The position numbers and the translations under genes were made by a program. From JADFRD01 sp964491015 (lineage in GTDB: Bacteria; Fidelibacterota; Marinisomatia; Marinisomatales; TCS55), in contig CAZBEY010000007.1 of the NCBI GenBank assembly GCA_964491015.1, positions 1-50,334 of the forward strand: a DNA stretch of 50,334 bases, in the 5' to 3' direction. The notes under the pieces are model-generated. The model made no database searches. It was not told the DNA's origin and worked only from the letters and a program-made list of their open reading frames with translations. How positions within the stretch are numbered: the stretch's first letter is position 1; every line of letters starts with the position of its first letter. Of the stretch, positions 26,567 to 37,131 are shown in pieces.

Positions 26567-28799
26567 AGTATTTTTCTCTATCCTCTTTGTATTATCGTTT
26601 AGTTTTTCTGAAGATAAATCGATTAAAGACCAATTTATTTCTGATCTTTTGGAGAAAATGACATTAGAAGAAAAAATTGGCCAGATGAACCAGTACTCTA
26701 GTTTTTTTGACCTAACTGGTCCGCCGCCGACAGATGATGGTGGAAAAAGTAAATATGATCAAATTCGCTCGGGTCTGGTTGGTTCTATGTTAAATGTAAG
26801 AGGTGCAAAAGATGTGCGAGCCATGCAGGAACTGGCTGTTAATAACTCACGATTGGGTATTCCATTGATTTTTGGCATTGACGTTATCCATGGTTTTAAG
26901 GCAATCGCACCGATTCCTCTGGCTGAAAGCGCCAGCTGGGATCTAGAAGCGATTGAAGCATCGGCTCGTATGGCTGCGACAGAAGCAGCTGCAGCCGGCA
27001 TTAACTGGACTTTTTCACCCATGGTGGACATATCCCGGGATGCCCGCTGGGGCCGGGTAATGGAAGGTGGCGGGGAAGATCCGTACTTAGGCAGCAAAAT
27101 TGCTGCTGCCCGAGTCACCGGTTTTCAAGGATCTGACCTAAGTGCCACAAATACTATAGCTGCATGTGCTAAACATTTTGCTGCATATGGATTTGCTGAA
27201 GCCGGCCGGGATTATAATACTGCAGATATTGGCACATCAACGCTACACAATATTATTCTGCCACCGTTTAAAGCTGCCTCCGCTGCGGGAGTAAAAACAT
27301 TTATGAATTCATTTAACGAATTGAACGGTATACCTGCCACTGGCAATTCGTATCTGCAAAGGGATATCCTAAAAGGAGAATGGGGCTTCACCGGTTTTGT
27401 AGTATCAGACTGGGGCTCTATTGATCAAATGATAAAACACGGTTATGCCCAAGACGGGATAGACGCAGCGAACATCGCTGTACATGCCGGCTCCGATATG
27501 GATATGGAGTCATATCATTATATCAGGTACTTAGCAAACCTGGTGAATGAAAATAAGGTAGATGTCCGGTTAATCGATGAAGCAGTAAAAAGAATATTAA
27601 CTGTGAAATATGAACTTGGACTGTTTGACGATCCCTACCTGTATTGTGATGAAAACCGAGAGAAAGACAATACTTATACCAAAGATAACCTGGCAGTAGT
27701 TTTGGATATGGCCAGGAAATCCATTGTGTTGTTAAAAAATGATAAAAATATCCTGCCGCTGGAAAAAAAAGGTCAACGAATAGCCTTAATTGGTCCCTTG
27801 GCAAATGATAAGAACAGTCCTTTAGGAAGCTGGAGGGCAGCAGCAGACGATAACACCGCTGTATCTGTATTGGAGGGTATGAAAGCGTATAATAAAAATA
27901 AGATCAAGTACAGAAAAGGTGTGGATCTGACAATTGGTGAAACGTCTTTCGTCCAGGAAGTCAAAATCAATGAAACCGATCGAAAAGGCATGAGAGAGGC
28001 AGTAAACATTGCCAAAAGATCAGATATAGTAGTGCTGGTGTTAGGTGAGCATGGCTTTCAATCAGGTGAAGGACGCAGCAGGGCAGTGCTTGATTTACCA
28101 GGAATGCAACAGGAATTGATGGAAAAAATTTACGCTGTAAATAAAAATATTGTTCTGGTCTTGATGAATGGCCGACCTTTGGCTATACACTGGGCCGATG
28201 AACATATACCTGCAATTGTGGAAGGTTGGCACCTAGGATCGCAAAGCGGGCACGCTATTGCTGAGGTTTTGTATGGCGATTATAATCCCAGTGGAAAACT
28301 GCCCATGACCTTTCCACGCAGCGTGGGACAAGTTCCCATTTTTTATAACCATAAGAATACCGGTCGACCCGATCCCATTGAAATGGTATTTTGGTCACAC
28401 TATATTGATGAATCAAACGACCCATTGTATTCTTTTGGTTATGGATTGAGCTATACTTCATTTACATACTCAAACCTGGATGTACAAATTTCAAAAGGTG
28501 AAAACAAAGTCACAATTAATGTCACGGTAACAAATTCCGGTGAAAGGTTTGGGGAAGAAGTTGTCCAGTTATATTTGAGGGATCTTGTTGCCAGCGTTAC
28601 CCGACCAATAAAAGAATTAAGAGGGTTTCAAAAAATAGCGCTTGACCCCTATCAGCAAAAAGTAGTTACATTTGACCTAACACAAGACGATTTCAGTTTT
28701 TATGATAATCATGGCAAACTGATATTCGAACCGGGCGATTTTACTATCATGGTCGGCGGAAATTCAGAGGAAGGCCTGAAACAGTCATTCGAGCTGTAA
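26547..28799 (+). CDS. GH3 beta-glucosidase, exported (BglX-like)
   Basis: A 750-residue GH3 enzyme: signal peptide (1-21), N-terminal TIM-barrel domain with GIDVIHG (110-116), RWGRVMEGGGEDP (167-179), AKHFAAYG (208-215) and the nucleophile in VVSDWGS (D288); alpha/beta sandwich domain (about 390-620) with GEHGFQSGEGRSR carrying the likely acid/base; and a fibronectin-like C-terminal domain (about 660-745). It releases glucose from beta-gluco-oligosaccharides, probably in the periplasm. There is no T9SS tail, unlike the endo-acting enzymes. It overlaps the lacI-type gene and is followed by two cotH-like genes. Confidence 0.94.
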   Translation: MKHKISKVFFSILFVLSFSFSEDKSIKDQFISDLLEKMTLEEKIGQMNQYSSFFDLTGPPPTDDGGKSKYDQIRSGLVGSMLNVRGAKDVRAMQELAVNNSRLGIPLIFGIDVIHGFKAIAPIPLAESASWDLEAIEASARMAATEAAAAGINWTFSPMVDISRDARWGRVMEGGGEDPYLGSKIAAARVTGFQGSDLSATNTIAACAKHFAAYGFAEAGRDYNTADIGTSTLHNIILPPFKAASAAGVKTFMNSFNELNGIPATGNSYLQRDILKGEWGFTGFVVSDWGSIDQMIKHGYAQDGIDAANIAVHAGSDMDMESYHYIRYLANLVNENKVDVRLIDEAVKRILTVKYELGLFDDPYLYCDENREKDNTYTKDNLAVVLDMARKSIVLLKNDKNILPLEKKGQRIALIGPLANDKNSPLGSWRAAADDNTAVSVLEGMKAYNKNKIKYRKGVDLTIGETSFVQEVKINETDRKGMREAVNIAKRSDIVVLVLGEHGFQSGEGRSRAVLDLPGMQQELMEKIYAVNKNIVLVLMNGRPLAIHWADEHIPAIVEGWHLGSQSGHAIAEVLYGDYNPSGKLPMTFPRSVGQVPIFYNHKNTGRPDPIEMVFWSHYIDESNDPLYSFGYGLSYTSFTYSNLDVQISKGENKVTINVTVTNSGERFGEEVVQLYLRDLVASVTRPIKELRGFQKIALDPYQQKVVTFDLTQDDFSFYDNHGKLIFEPGDFTIMVGGNSEEGLKQSFEL

Positions 28800-28828
28800 A
28801 TAGTTGAGCACATTTAATAGAGACAAAG

Positions 28829-31800
28829 ATTCGAAATTATTTTCCAATCATTTTACTTTTCCTCGCATCATTTCTTCCAGGTCAGGGAGTCGTAATCAAT
28901 GAATTTATGTCTTCCAACGGTTCAACGATTTATGACGAAGACGGGGACACGCCAGACTGGATAGAGCTGTATAATAGCGGAGCCAATACCATTAACCTGA
29001 ACGGATATGGTATTACAGATAATCCATCAAATCCTTTTCAGTGGATATTCCCTAATATTGAAATGTCCCCAGAGGATCACCTGCTTTTGTTTGCATCGGA
29101 AAAAGACCGCCAGGATTGGGTGCCTCACTGGGAAACCATTATTGACCGGGGTGACATTTGGAAATATTTCATAGGGAATTTTGAACCTCCAGATAATTGG
29201 AATCAACTAGATTATAATGATGGGGGGTGGTTAAACGGACCCAGTGGTTTCGGTTACGATGACAACGACGATGCGACCATAGTTGAGCCTGTTTTATCCC
29301 TTTATGTTCGGCGCGAGTTCAATGTTAGTAATATTGAATCAATCCTGAAAATAGCCTTACACATTGACTATGATGATGCCTTTGTAGCCTACATTAATGG
29401 CAATGAAATAGCCCGCTCTAATATTGGTACTCCGGGTGTTCCAGCGCTCTACAACCAAGGGGCTGATTCCTGGCGTGAAGCAGAAATGTATCAAGGCGGT
29501 GATCCAGGTGAATACATGATCAATTCAGTCCAATCATTATTGCAAAATGGAACTAATGTAATCGCAATTCAGGTACATAATTTTAATCTTGAATCATCGG
29601 ACCTTACATTGATTCCGTTTTTAACACTGGGGATGGTTAGTCCCCCGGAAAATGCTGTTGGTTTGTCTGATGAGTTGAACATTCGTAATGTATTGATGCA
29701 TACAAATTTCAAAATTTCTCCTTCAGGAGAAACACTTACGCTTTCAAACTCTACAGGAACAGTTCTGGATTCAATAACCTCAGAAGTTATGTTATCGGAT
29801 ATTTCACGAGGACGCCAACCGGACGGGGGATCCGATTGGTTATTTTTTAATAAACCTACTCCCGGGTTACCAAATAATACTCCCGGATATCCCGGTGTAA
29901 TGGAATCACCAACCGTATCACAAGCCGGTGATCCTTTTTCAAATCCAGGTTATGTTGCACTCGAATCGGAGATACCGGGTGCTATTATATATTATACACT
30001 GGATGGAACTTATCCTGGTAGTTTTGCAACACCATATACGGCTCCAATTTACGTTTCAAGAAATATGGTTATCAGGGCAGTCGCCACCAAACCAGGTTGG
30101 TTAAACAGCCAACCAATCACACATTCATATCTGTTTGACTATGATGGCAAATTACCCGTTGTTTCATTATCCACAAATCCGGAACATTTTTGGGATAATG
30201 ATTCCGGGATTTATGTTATGGGTTCTAACGCATCTTCTGAATTCCCCTATTTTGGAGCCAATTTCTGGGAGGATTGGGAACGTCCAATACATATTGAAAT
30301 GTTCGAACCAAATGGTGATTTGGGATTCAGTATTGATGGTGGTGTAAAGATATGTGGGAATTACTCAAGGGCTAATCCACAGAAATCTTTAGCTATATTT
30401 GCACGAAGGATCTATGGCTACTCTGAAATTGATTATCAAATTTTCCCTGACAAAAATATTGATCAGTTTGAGGCTATCGTGTTGCGAAATTCAGGTAATG
30501 ATTGGGGAATTTCTCATATTAGAGATGGATTGGTATCAAAAATTGCCGCTGAAGCAGGTGTGGCTGCCCAGGCCTACCGCCCCACCGTTGTTTACCTGAA
30601 TGGTGAATATTGGGGTATCCTTAACATGCGGGAAAAAATAAATGAACATTTTCTTGCATCACATTACGCTGTCGATGCTAATAATATTGATTTTATGGAA
30701 AGTGAAAATACTGTGATCCAGGGGGACGGGAGTGATTATACTGACCTGATAAATTTCTTAAAAGATAACGATATGTCAGCCCCCGAGAACTACAGTGTAA
30801 TCAGCAATGCAATAGACATTGATAATTATATCAGATATATCGTCACACAAATATACATTGATAACTGGGATTGGCCTGGTAATAACGTGAAATATTGGCG
30901 TCCAAAAACTGATGAGGGAAGCTGGCGTTGGATATTATTTGATGCTGATTTTGCATTTGGACTTTTCACTCCAAATAACTACGCCCATAATATGATTGAA
31001 TTTGCAACGAATCCTGATGGTCCATCAGAAACAATTTGGGGCTGGGATCCCTGGTGGCCTAATCCACCCTGGTCAACATTTCTGTTAAGAACATTACTTG
31101 AGAATGAATCTTTCAGGAATAATTTTATTAATCAGTTTGCTGACATGCTAAATACAACGTTTCAGCCGAATAAGATATTGGAAACTGTGGATGAAATTAC
31201 TGATCTATTAGCAGACGAGATGGAAGATCACACCGCACGGTGGGATGGTGATGTATCGACGTGGAATAATAATATAAATAGCCTTAAGAATTTCGTGTTC
31301 ATGCGTAATATCTTTGTCTGGGCAAACTTGAAATCATATTTGAATATACCAGGGACATACCAGATATTTTTGGACCAGTTAAGCGGAGGTGGATCGATCA
31401 ATGTTAATTCAATATCAATCAGTGAATTCCCCTGGCAGGGAATGTATTGTGATCTAATCCCGATTCAATTAACAGCGGTGCCTGATCCGGGGTACCGATT
31501 TGTGGGATGGGAAGGGCTTGACTCAACTAACAGTTCGATTATTCTGACTACCGCTGATAATACTACCATAACTGCAATTTTTGAAAAGGCAAGCGGTGAT
31601 CCGACCGCAGTTGTGATCAATGAAATAAATTATAATTCTGCTCCCGGTTTTGAAGTAAACGATTGGATTGAACTTGTCAATAATACCGGTTTCACCATGG
31701 ATTTATCGGGATGGCAATTGAAAGATTCGGATGACGCCCACATATTTGTAATCCCGGAACAAACCACAATTGAAGATGGGAATTTTATCGTGATTGCGGA

Positions 31801-32389
31801 AGATGCTACTAATTTTAATGATTATTTTCCCGATGCCGAACCCGTGATAGGCAACTTCGATTTTGGGTTTAGCGGTGGTGGTGAAGAGGTCAGGCTGTTC
31901 AATGCAAATAACGATCTTATTGATCACGTCATCTACGATGATGATCCTCCATGGCCAACTGAATCGGACGGGGAAGGACCTACACTAGAATTAATTAATC
32001 CCGACTTGGATAATGCCATGGTGGAAAGTTGGTCAGCTTCAGACGGGTATGGTTCGCCGGGAGCCATCAATTCATCATACCTGACAACTGAGGAGGAAGA
32101 GTTAATTCCAACAGATTTTGTTGTAAATACTAATTTCCCAAATCCGTTTAATTCCAGAACAACCATAAGTTATGAATTACCGGACAACTGTCTTGTCAGT
32201 ATTGTTATTTATGATGTATTAGGGCGAAAAGTAAAATCATTAGTTAAGCAAAATCAATCCATTGGAATAAAGTCTGTTATGTGGGATGCAACCAATGATA
32301 ACGGCCAACCGGTTGCTACCGGAGTATATTTTTATTCTGTCCGGGCCGGGGAGTCTATAAAAACGAAAAAAATGATATTGCTTAAATAG
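28829..32389 (+). CDS. Secreted CotH-kinase-family multidomain protein 1
   Basis: Numbering from the first in-frame ATG (28907): lamin-tail domain (1-70, continuing upstream), galactose-binding-like domain (80-200), chitobiase-C-terminal-like domain (333-408), CotH kinase-like domain (415-815; GILNMREKINEH and WILFDADFAFG with D679/D681), InlB-type repeat (825-893), second lamin-tail domain (900-1010) and T9SS type A tail (1075-1160). CotH of Bacillus spores is an atypical protein kinase; substrates of these secreted relatives are unknown. The frame stays open upstream and encodes a clear signal peptide (RNYFPIILLFLASFLPGQG), but no ATG, GTG or TTG precedes it. ATT at 28829 or ATA at 28817 are the only near-cognate starts after the TGA at 28805; a sequence error or frameshift is the alternative. 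It lies 29 bases after GH3. Confidence 0.8.
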   Translation: MRNYFPIILLFLASFLPGQGVVINEFMSSNGSTIYDEDGDTPDWIELYNSGANTINLNGYGITDNPSNPFQWIFPNIEMSPEDHLLLFASEKDRQDWVPHWETIIDRGDIWKYFIGNFEPPDNWNQLDYNDGGWLNGPSGFGYDDNDDATIVEPVLSLYVRREFNVSNIESILKIALHIDYDDAFVAYINGNEIARSNIGTPGVPALYNQGADSWREAEMYQGGDPGEYMINSVQSLLQNGTNVIAIQVHNFNLESSDLTLIPFLTLGMVSPPENAVGLSDELNIRNVLMHTNFKISPSGETLTLSNSTGTVLDSITSEVMLSDISRGRQPDGGSDWLFFNKPTPGLPNNTPGYPGVMESPTVSQAGDPFSNPGYVALESEIPGAIIYYTLDGTYPGSFATPYTAPIYVSRNMVIRAVATKPGWLNSQPITHSYLFDYDGKLPVVSLSTNPEHFWDNDSGIYVMGSNASSEFPYFGANFWEDWERPIHIEMFEPNGDLGFSIDGGVKICGNYSRANPQKSLAIFARRIYGYSEIDYQIFPDKNIDQFEAIVLRNSGNDWGISHIRDGLVSKIAAEAGVAAQAYRPTVVYLNGEYWGILNMREKINEHFLASHYAVDANNIDFMESENTVIQGDGSDYTDLINFLKDNDMSAPENYSVISNAIDIDNYIRYIVTQIYIDNWDWPGNNVKYWRPKTDEGSWRWILFDADFAFGLFTPNNYAHNMIEFATNPDGPSETIWGWDPWWPNPPWSTFLLRTLLENESFRNNFINQFADMLNTTFQPNKILETVDEITDLLADEMEDHTARWDGDVSTWNNNINSLKNFVFMRNIFVWANLKSYLNIPGTYQIFLDQLSGGGSINVNSISISEFPWQGMYCDLIPIQLTAVPDPGYRFVGWEGLDSTNSSIILTTADNTTITAIFEKASGDPTAVVINEINYNSAPGFEVNDWIELVNNTGFTMDLSGWQLKDSDDAHIFVIPEQTTIEDGNFIVIAEDATNFNDYFPDAEPVIGNFDFGFSGGGEEVRLFNANNDLIDHVIYDDDPPWPTESDGEGPTLELINPDLDNAMVESWSASDGYGSPGAINSSYLTTEEEELIPTDFVVNTNFPNPFNSRTTISYELPDNCLVSIVIYDVLGRKVKSLVKQNQSIGIKSVMWDATNDNGQPVATGVYFYSVRAGESIKTKKMILLK

Positions 32390-32468
32390 CTCACTTTTAA
32401 CGGGACATGTCTTGTCTTGATTAGGTGCGGGCGATATATGTAGTGTAAATTTTCCGAGAGAATACACA

Positions 32469-34670
32469 ATGATTAAATTGAGCATTAGAATTAGTAATAT
32501 ACTTGCGTTTATCTTTTCGATAACCATCCTCCGGCCCCAGGACCACTGGGAAACGGCTGTTTATGCCGGGAACAATTGGTCTTATATCGTGCCGAGAGCG
32601 GAACTACCCGCAAACTGGCACAGCCAGGGTTTTGATGATTCAGCCTGGCTCACCGGCTCCGGTGGATTTGGTTACGGCGACGGCGACGACGCAACGGAGG
32701 TCTATCCGGCTCTATCAGTCTACATGAGGACGGTCTTTACGGCAACAAATCCTGCAAATCTTATTCGTGCCATCCTACACGCCGATTATGACGATGGTTT
32801 TGTCGCCTACCTGAATGGCACCGAGATTGGCCGCTCGATTAATTTGGGTGAGCTAGGAACATTTGTGGCATTTGATGGAACGCCCAACATAGACCATGAG
32901 GCTCAACTTTATTCAGGCGGGAACCCTGAAGCTCATAATCTGGATTTCCAACAGTTGGACTCGATTTTAACATCAGGGGAGAATGTGCTTGCTGTCCAAG
33001 TTCATAATGTGAGTACAACGTCTTCCGACATGTCCGGCAATTTTTTTCTATCCTTCGGCATTTCTGACGAATCCACCTATTATGGTCCTACACCTTCCTG
33101 GTTCAAGCAGCCATTTGGTTCCAACCTTCCCATCGTTGTGATCGATACATATGGACAAAATATATTGAATTATCCTCGAATTATCTGCCATATGGGAATT
33201 ATCGATAACGACACAACGGCCAATAGCATCGGGGACAATTTCAATGGTTATGACGGAATGATCAATATTGAGATCCGTGGGTCATCATCACAGATGTATC
33301 CGAAAAAACAGTACGCCCTGGAAACACAAGATATTGCCGGTGAAAACCTGAACGTTTCTATCCTGGGTATGCCCAGTGAAAACGACTGGATACTCTACGC
33401 CCCCTACAGTGATAAATCGCTCTTGCGGAATTATCTTGCCTACAACCTTGCGCTGGAAATGGGACGATATGCCAGCCGTACCCGATTCTGCGAAGTTGTG
33501 ATCAACGGTGATTACAAAGGACTTTACGTTTTCATGGAAAAAATCAAACAGGATAATAACCGGGTCAATATCTCCAAGCTGGAACCCACTGAAGTATCCG
33601 GTGATGACCTGACGGGCGGATATATCCTGAAAGTGGATAAATGGGATGGCGAAAATAACGATGGCTGGTTTTCCGAACCGCCGCTGCCGGGATACGAAGG
33701 CTCATGGTATCAGTATCACTATCCTAAACCGGATGACATTGCTCCGGAGCAGCGAAATTATATCATTCATTATATGACTAATTTTGAAAACATGATGGCA
33801 AGTGATATTTATAACCACCCGGTTTCTGGGTATTATGATCGTGTCAACCTTGAATCATTTGTCGATGTATCAATCTTGAGTGAAATTTCGAAAAATGTGG
33901 ATGCTTACCGTCTCAGCGCATATATGTACAAGGACAGGGATGATGAGGACGGTCGACTCACCATGGGGCCAATCTGGGATTATAATCTTGCCTTCGGTAA
34001 TGCCGATTATTACGATGGAGGGAATCCCGCCGGGTGGCAGATGGATGTTGAATTGGGTGAGGATATATTCAAAATTCCTTTCTGGTGGTTCCGGATCTGG
34101 GATGACGACACCTTCAAGGAGGCGTTTTTCCAGCGTTGGCAGGAACTACGTCAATCGGTATTTTCCGATGAACACATTATGAGTATGATCGATTCCGCTG
34201 CCATCCTTATTGCTGACGCCCGAGTGCGCAACTTCCAGCGCTGGCCGATACTGGACCAGTATATCTGGCCGAATGCTTATGTGGGTGGAACCTATGCCAA
34301 TGAACTAATTTACTTGAAAGACTGGATTTCCAACCGCCTGGTCTGGATGGATGGGCAAGCCGGATTGGCCATTGTTTCTGAATCATTACCAATATCATTC
34401 AGGCTCGATCCTGCCTACCCCAATCCGTTTAACCCGATAACCACGATTCCATATAATCTGCCAGAACATTCACACGTAACTATTAAGATTTATGATTTGG
34501 TTGGCAGAAAAGTAAAAACACTTGTCAATCAAAACCTTGAAACTGGATATAAGTCAGTAATCTGGAACGCAACCAATGATCATGGCATACCTGTGAGTGC
34601 AGGTGTTTATCTCTACCAAGTCAGAGTTGGGGATTTTGTACAAACAAAGAAGATAGTGTTACTAAAGTAG
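32469..34670 (+). CDS. Secreted CotH-kinase-family protein 2
   Basis: A 733-residue protein: signal peptide (about 1-23), galactose-binding-like domain (about 28-185) clearly paralogous to that of the upstream gene (GFGYGDGDDAT, HADYDDGFVAYLNG), a full CotH kinase-like domain (about 210-640) with EIRGSSSQMYPKKQYALE, YKGLYVFMEKIKQDNNRV, GGYILKVDKWDG and WDYNLAFGN as conserved blocks, and a T9SS type A tail (about 655-733, YPNPFNP to KKIVLLK). The conserved Asp/Asn blocks appear intact, so kinase-like activity is possible. It starts 79 bases after the first cotH-like gene, with GAGAG upstream. Base composition looks richer in GC in the first half than its neighbour. Confidence 0.88.
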   Translation: MIKLSIRISNILAFIFSITILRPQDHWETAVYAGNNWSYIVPRAELPANWHSQGFDDSAWLTGSGGFGYGDGDDATEVYPALSVYMRTVFTATNPANLIRAILHADYDDGFVAYLNGTEIGRSINLGELGTFVAFDGTPNIDHEAQLYSGGNPEAHNLDFQQLDSILTSGENVLAVQVHNVSTTSSDMSGNFFLSFGISDESTYYGPTPSWFKQPFGSNLPIVVIDTYGQNILNYPRIICHMGIIDNDTTANSIGDNFNGYDGMINIEIRGSSSQMYPKKQYALETQDIAGENLNVSILGMPSENDWILYAPYSDKSLLRNYLAYNLALEMGRYASRTRFCEVVINGDYKGLYVFMEKIKQDNNRVNISKLEPTEVSGDDLTGGYILKVDKWDGENNDGWFSEPPLPGYEGSWYQYHYPKPDDIAPEQRNYIIHYMTNFENMMASDIYNHPVSGYYDRVNLESFVDVSILSEISKNVDAYRLSAYMYKDRDDEDGRLTMGPIWDYNLAFGNADYYDGGNPAGWQMDVELGEDIFKIPFWWFRIWDDDTFKEAFFQRWQELRQSVFSDEHIMSMIDSAAILIADARVRNFQRWPILDQYIWPNAYVGGTYANELIYLKDWISNRLVWMDGQAGLAIVSESLPISFRLDPAYPNPFNPITTIPYNLPEHSHVTIKIYDLVGRKVKTLVNQNLETGYKSVIWNATNDHGIPVSAGVYLYQVRVGDFVQTKKIVLLK

Positions 34671-34741
34671 GATTACTGGAAAGTTGTAATTCGGGTAACC
34701 GATTTACAGTATACGGAATTGATAAATACTTTGATTGGTTA

Positions 34742-36832
34742 TTATTCCTTTAACCTTACCGTTCCGAATACCACCGGTGTCTGGTATGAATTATCTCGCT
34801 TTGCCCACCAGGCTAACTTCCCATTTCTGGTGTTACCGTCATTATCATTTATATGAACATCTAAACCCAGATAATCGTGTGGCCTGCCGGACTTGGTGAT
34901 ATTTTTCCAGGGTAGAGAAATTTCCATCTGATAACCATCGGGTACTCTAGCCTGCGAGCACTTGACTTCAGATATGTCAGCGCCGATAGCTGAGGTGATG
35001 GTGCTTTCATCGACTACAAACCGCAGTTGGTATTCATCTTCCCCGTAAAATGTAGATTTGCTGTTATCAGCATCCAGGTATATTTCAATACCGTCTTTAA
35101 GATAGTCAATGGATGCATTGGTGCTGATATGGTCGTCAAAGACACGGATAAAAAAGTATATATTATCCGTATCAAAACAAACCGAGAACCAGCCCCCCAA
35201 ATCTTCAAGTGATTCGCGATTCCCAACAATGATATTGTTTAAATCTATTCTCTGTTTATCCTCCCAGAAATTTTCTGTACTAGCGTTAATGTCCGGTTTG
35301 ATTGTTACGCGGTCAGCAACAAAACCGTCAAAAGGTTTTACCGTAATGTAGGCCGTTTCGCTTTGGATGATTCCCTTTTCATTAGAGATTATAACGTAAT
35401 AATTCCCCATTTGCTCATCCGTTGGAAATTGATGAAGAAATAACTGAAAACTATCGGCACCGAACAATAGCTTTCCATTGCGGTACCATTGGTATTTCAA
35501 GGGATAACCATTTGCTTTCACCTGCATAACGGCGCCAAAACCAGTTTGGATTTCCATGTTCGCCGGCTGTTGCACTATGGCCGGTTTCTTCGTACCAATT
35601 TTTTGTAGATAATCGATCGGATCTAGTGGATAAAGTGATTTAACCATACCCGGGAGAAAATCACAATATTTGGTCCTAGTTTTGCGAGCCTGATCAAAAA
35701 GCCATCTACTGGCTTGTTGTTTTGAAGGCTTACTCCCATTGCCGTTCCAGTAATCTAATATCTGATTAAATCCGTTTGTTCGCCGAATACTCCAGGGTTG
35801 GCGGCTCAACTCGAATTTCTTATGAGTCCACCAATTCCAGCCGATGTTAGCCTGTTCCAAAAAAACAGATGAGCGCTTATAAAGCTCCCAAGGTGGGTCC
35901 TGCTCTCCAGTTTCACCGTGCCACAATGGAATATCATATCGTACCCTCAAATCATCCCAACGCTGGATTCCATTCTGACTATTGCTGGGTGGATAGGAAT
36001 GGAATGCAATCACCAGGTGTGGATCCCAATCTATTGGCTCAAGCATTGTAAAATTTTGTGCCCAGTCATCTCCTTCGACAAAGATTATTCCCAGAGGATC
36101 AGTCTCACGAATAACATGTGTTAGGCTTATGTATAATTCTCGCAACAATCCTATATCAACTCCTGGATATCGGCCTAATAGCGGTTCATTCAACAGATCA
36201 TAGCCTACGATGCATTTATATTCTCTGTAACGCTTGGTGATTTTATCCCACAAATCCATTGTGAGAGGCCAATAACGCTCTTTTTCAGTCCACAGCCGTG
36301 CCGTCCCATCACTGTCTGATATATTTGCCGCATTCTGGCCACCCGGTGCGCCATGAAGATCCCAGATGATCCCCATTTCGATTTCTTCACACCAATTTAC
36401 CAGATTATCCAGATACCGGAAGTTATCTTCGTTATAATTAAATGGAGCTGCTTCTGGTTGGTTTTCCCGTGGTTGTAACATAGAAGCAAGCAGTGGGATT
36501 CGAAGTGTATTGACTCCCCATGATTTCATAATCTCAATGTCAGATCGGGTGACAAAATTCTCATAATATAGCTTCCAAAATTTATATGCAGCATCTGCGC
36601 CAATAAGATCTTCAATAGCCGCTTCAAATTGACGTGGACGATCCAGTTTACGAATTCCCCACATATAACCTTCCGGGAGCAACCAGCCACCCAGTCCAAT
36701 CCCCCGAAGTTGAACGATTTCTGAGTTGGTTCTATTAACGATGTTCTGGCCGTTAGTAGTATAATATGCATTTCCTACAGATATTATTAAAAATAAAAAC
36801 AGTAATGATTTAGTTAGAATTGTTTTGGTCAT
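34742..36832 (-). CDS. Secreted GH5 glucanase with Ig-like and CBM9-like modules
   Basis: A 696-residue protein: signal peptide (1-22), GH5 domain (about 25-385) with acid/base in LLNEP (E216) and nucleophile in WHGETG (E307), an Ig-like domain (about 423-500; YQWYRNGKLLFGADS) and a C-terminal CBM9-like domain (about 515-696; DGIEIYLDADNSKS, VHINDNDG). It is related to the GH5 at 7773-9758 (shared GIGLGGWLLPEGYMWGI-like start) but lacks the T9SS tail and CBM6, so it may be periplasmic or released. It stands alone, converging with the CotH operon and 299 bases downstream of the symporter gene. Confidence 0.9.
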   Translation of the reverse strand: MTKTILTKSLLFLFLIISVGNAYYTTNGQNIVNRTNSEIVQLRGIGLGGWLLPEGYMWGIRKLDRPRQFEAAIEDLIGADAAYKFWKLYYENFVTRSDIEIMKSWGVNTLRIPLLASMLQPRENQPEAAPFNYNEDNFRYLDNLVNWCEEIEMGIIWDLHGAPGGQNAANISDSDGTARLWTEKERYWPLTMDLWDKITKRYREYKCIVGYDLLNEPLLGRYPGVDIGLLRELYISLTHVIRETDPLGIIFVEGDDWAQNFTMLEPIDWDPHLVIAFHSYPPSNSQNGIQRWDDLRVRYDIPLWHGETGEQDPPWELYKRSSVFLEQANIGWNWWTHKKFELSRQPWSIRRTNGFNQILDYWNGNGSKPSKQQASRWLFDQARKTRTKYCDFLPGMVKSLYPLDPIDYLQKIGTKKPAIVQQPANMEIQTGFGAVMQVKANGYPLKYQWYRNGKLLFGADSFQLFLHQFPTDEQMGNYYVIISNEKGIIQSETAYITVKPFDGFVADRVTIKPDINASTENFWEDKQRIDLNNIIVGNRESLEDLGGWFSVCFDTDNIYFFIRVFDDHISTNASIDYLKDGIEIYLDADNSKSTFYGEDEYQLRFVVDESTITSAIGADISEVKCSQARVPDGYQMEISLPWKNITKSGRPHDYLGLDVHINDNDGNTRNGKLAWWAKRDNSYQTPVVFGTVRLKE

Positions 36833-37131
36833 ATATGTGCATCTTAATCTTGCTGGGTCATGGAACTGAAACTAGGCAAAATGAGAACAAAAAAAATCAC
36901 TCAATTTTGCAATTGGATATAACCTGAAAAAGTATAATAATTGCTTAAGGGATACGGATGGGATACCGTTGACAGAAAGAAGGTATTTCTAAACATAGAA
37001 AAGGATATTATCTCTGTTTTATTAATGCGGTGTAGAATAGAATTGTGTTCATCTGATACGTATGTAACCTACATTTTGAAAGTTGTCCTTTCACCATTGT
37101 TTGGACAACATGTTAAGTTAGTGTTTTAAAA
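36833..37131. other. Spacer between symporter and GH5 genes
   Basis: About 300 AT-rich bases without a convincing gene; a 62-codon frame at 36941-37129 has no family look. A short dyad CAATT-TTGC-AATTG (36902-36915) may belong to the GH5 promoter. Nothing else seen. Confidence 0.5.

Noticed and set aside
36941..37129. 62-codon frame between GH5 and symporter
   Set aside because: No ribosome site, no domain, composition like intergenic DNA.
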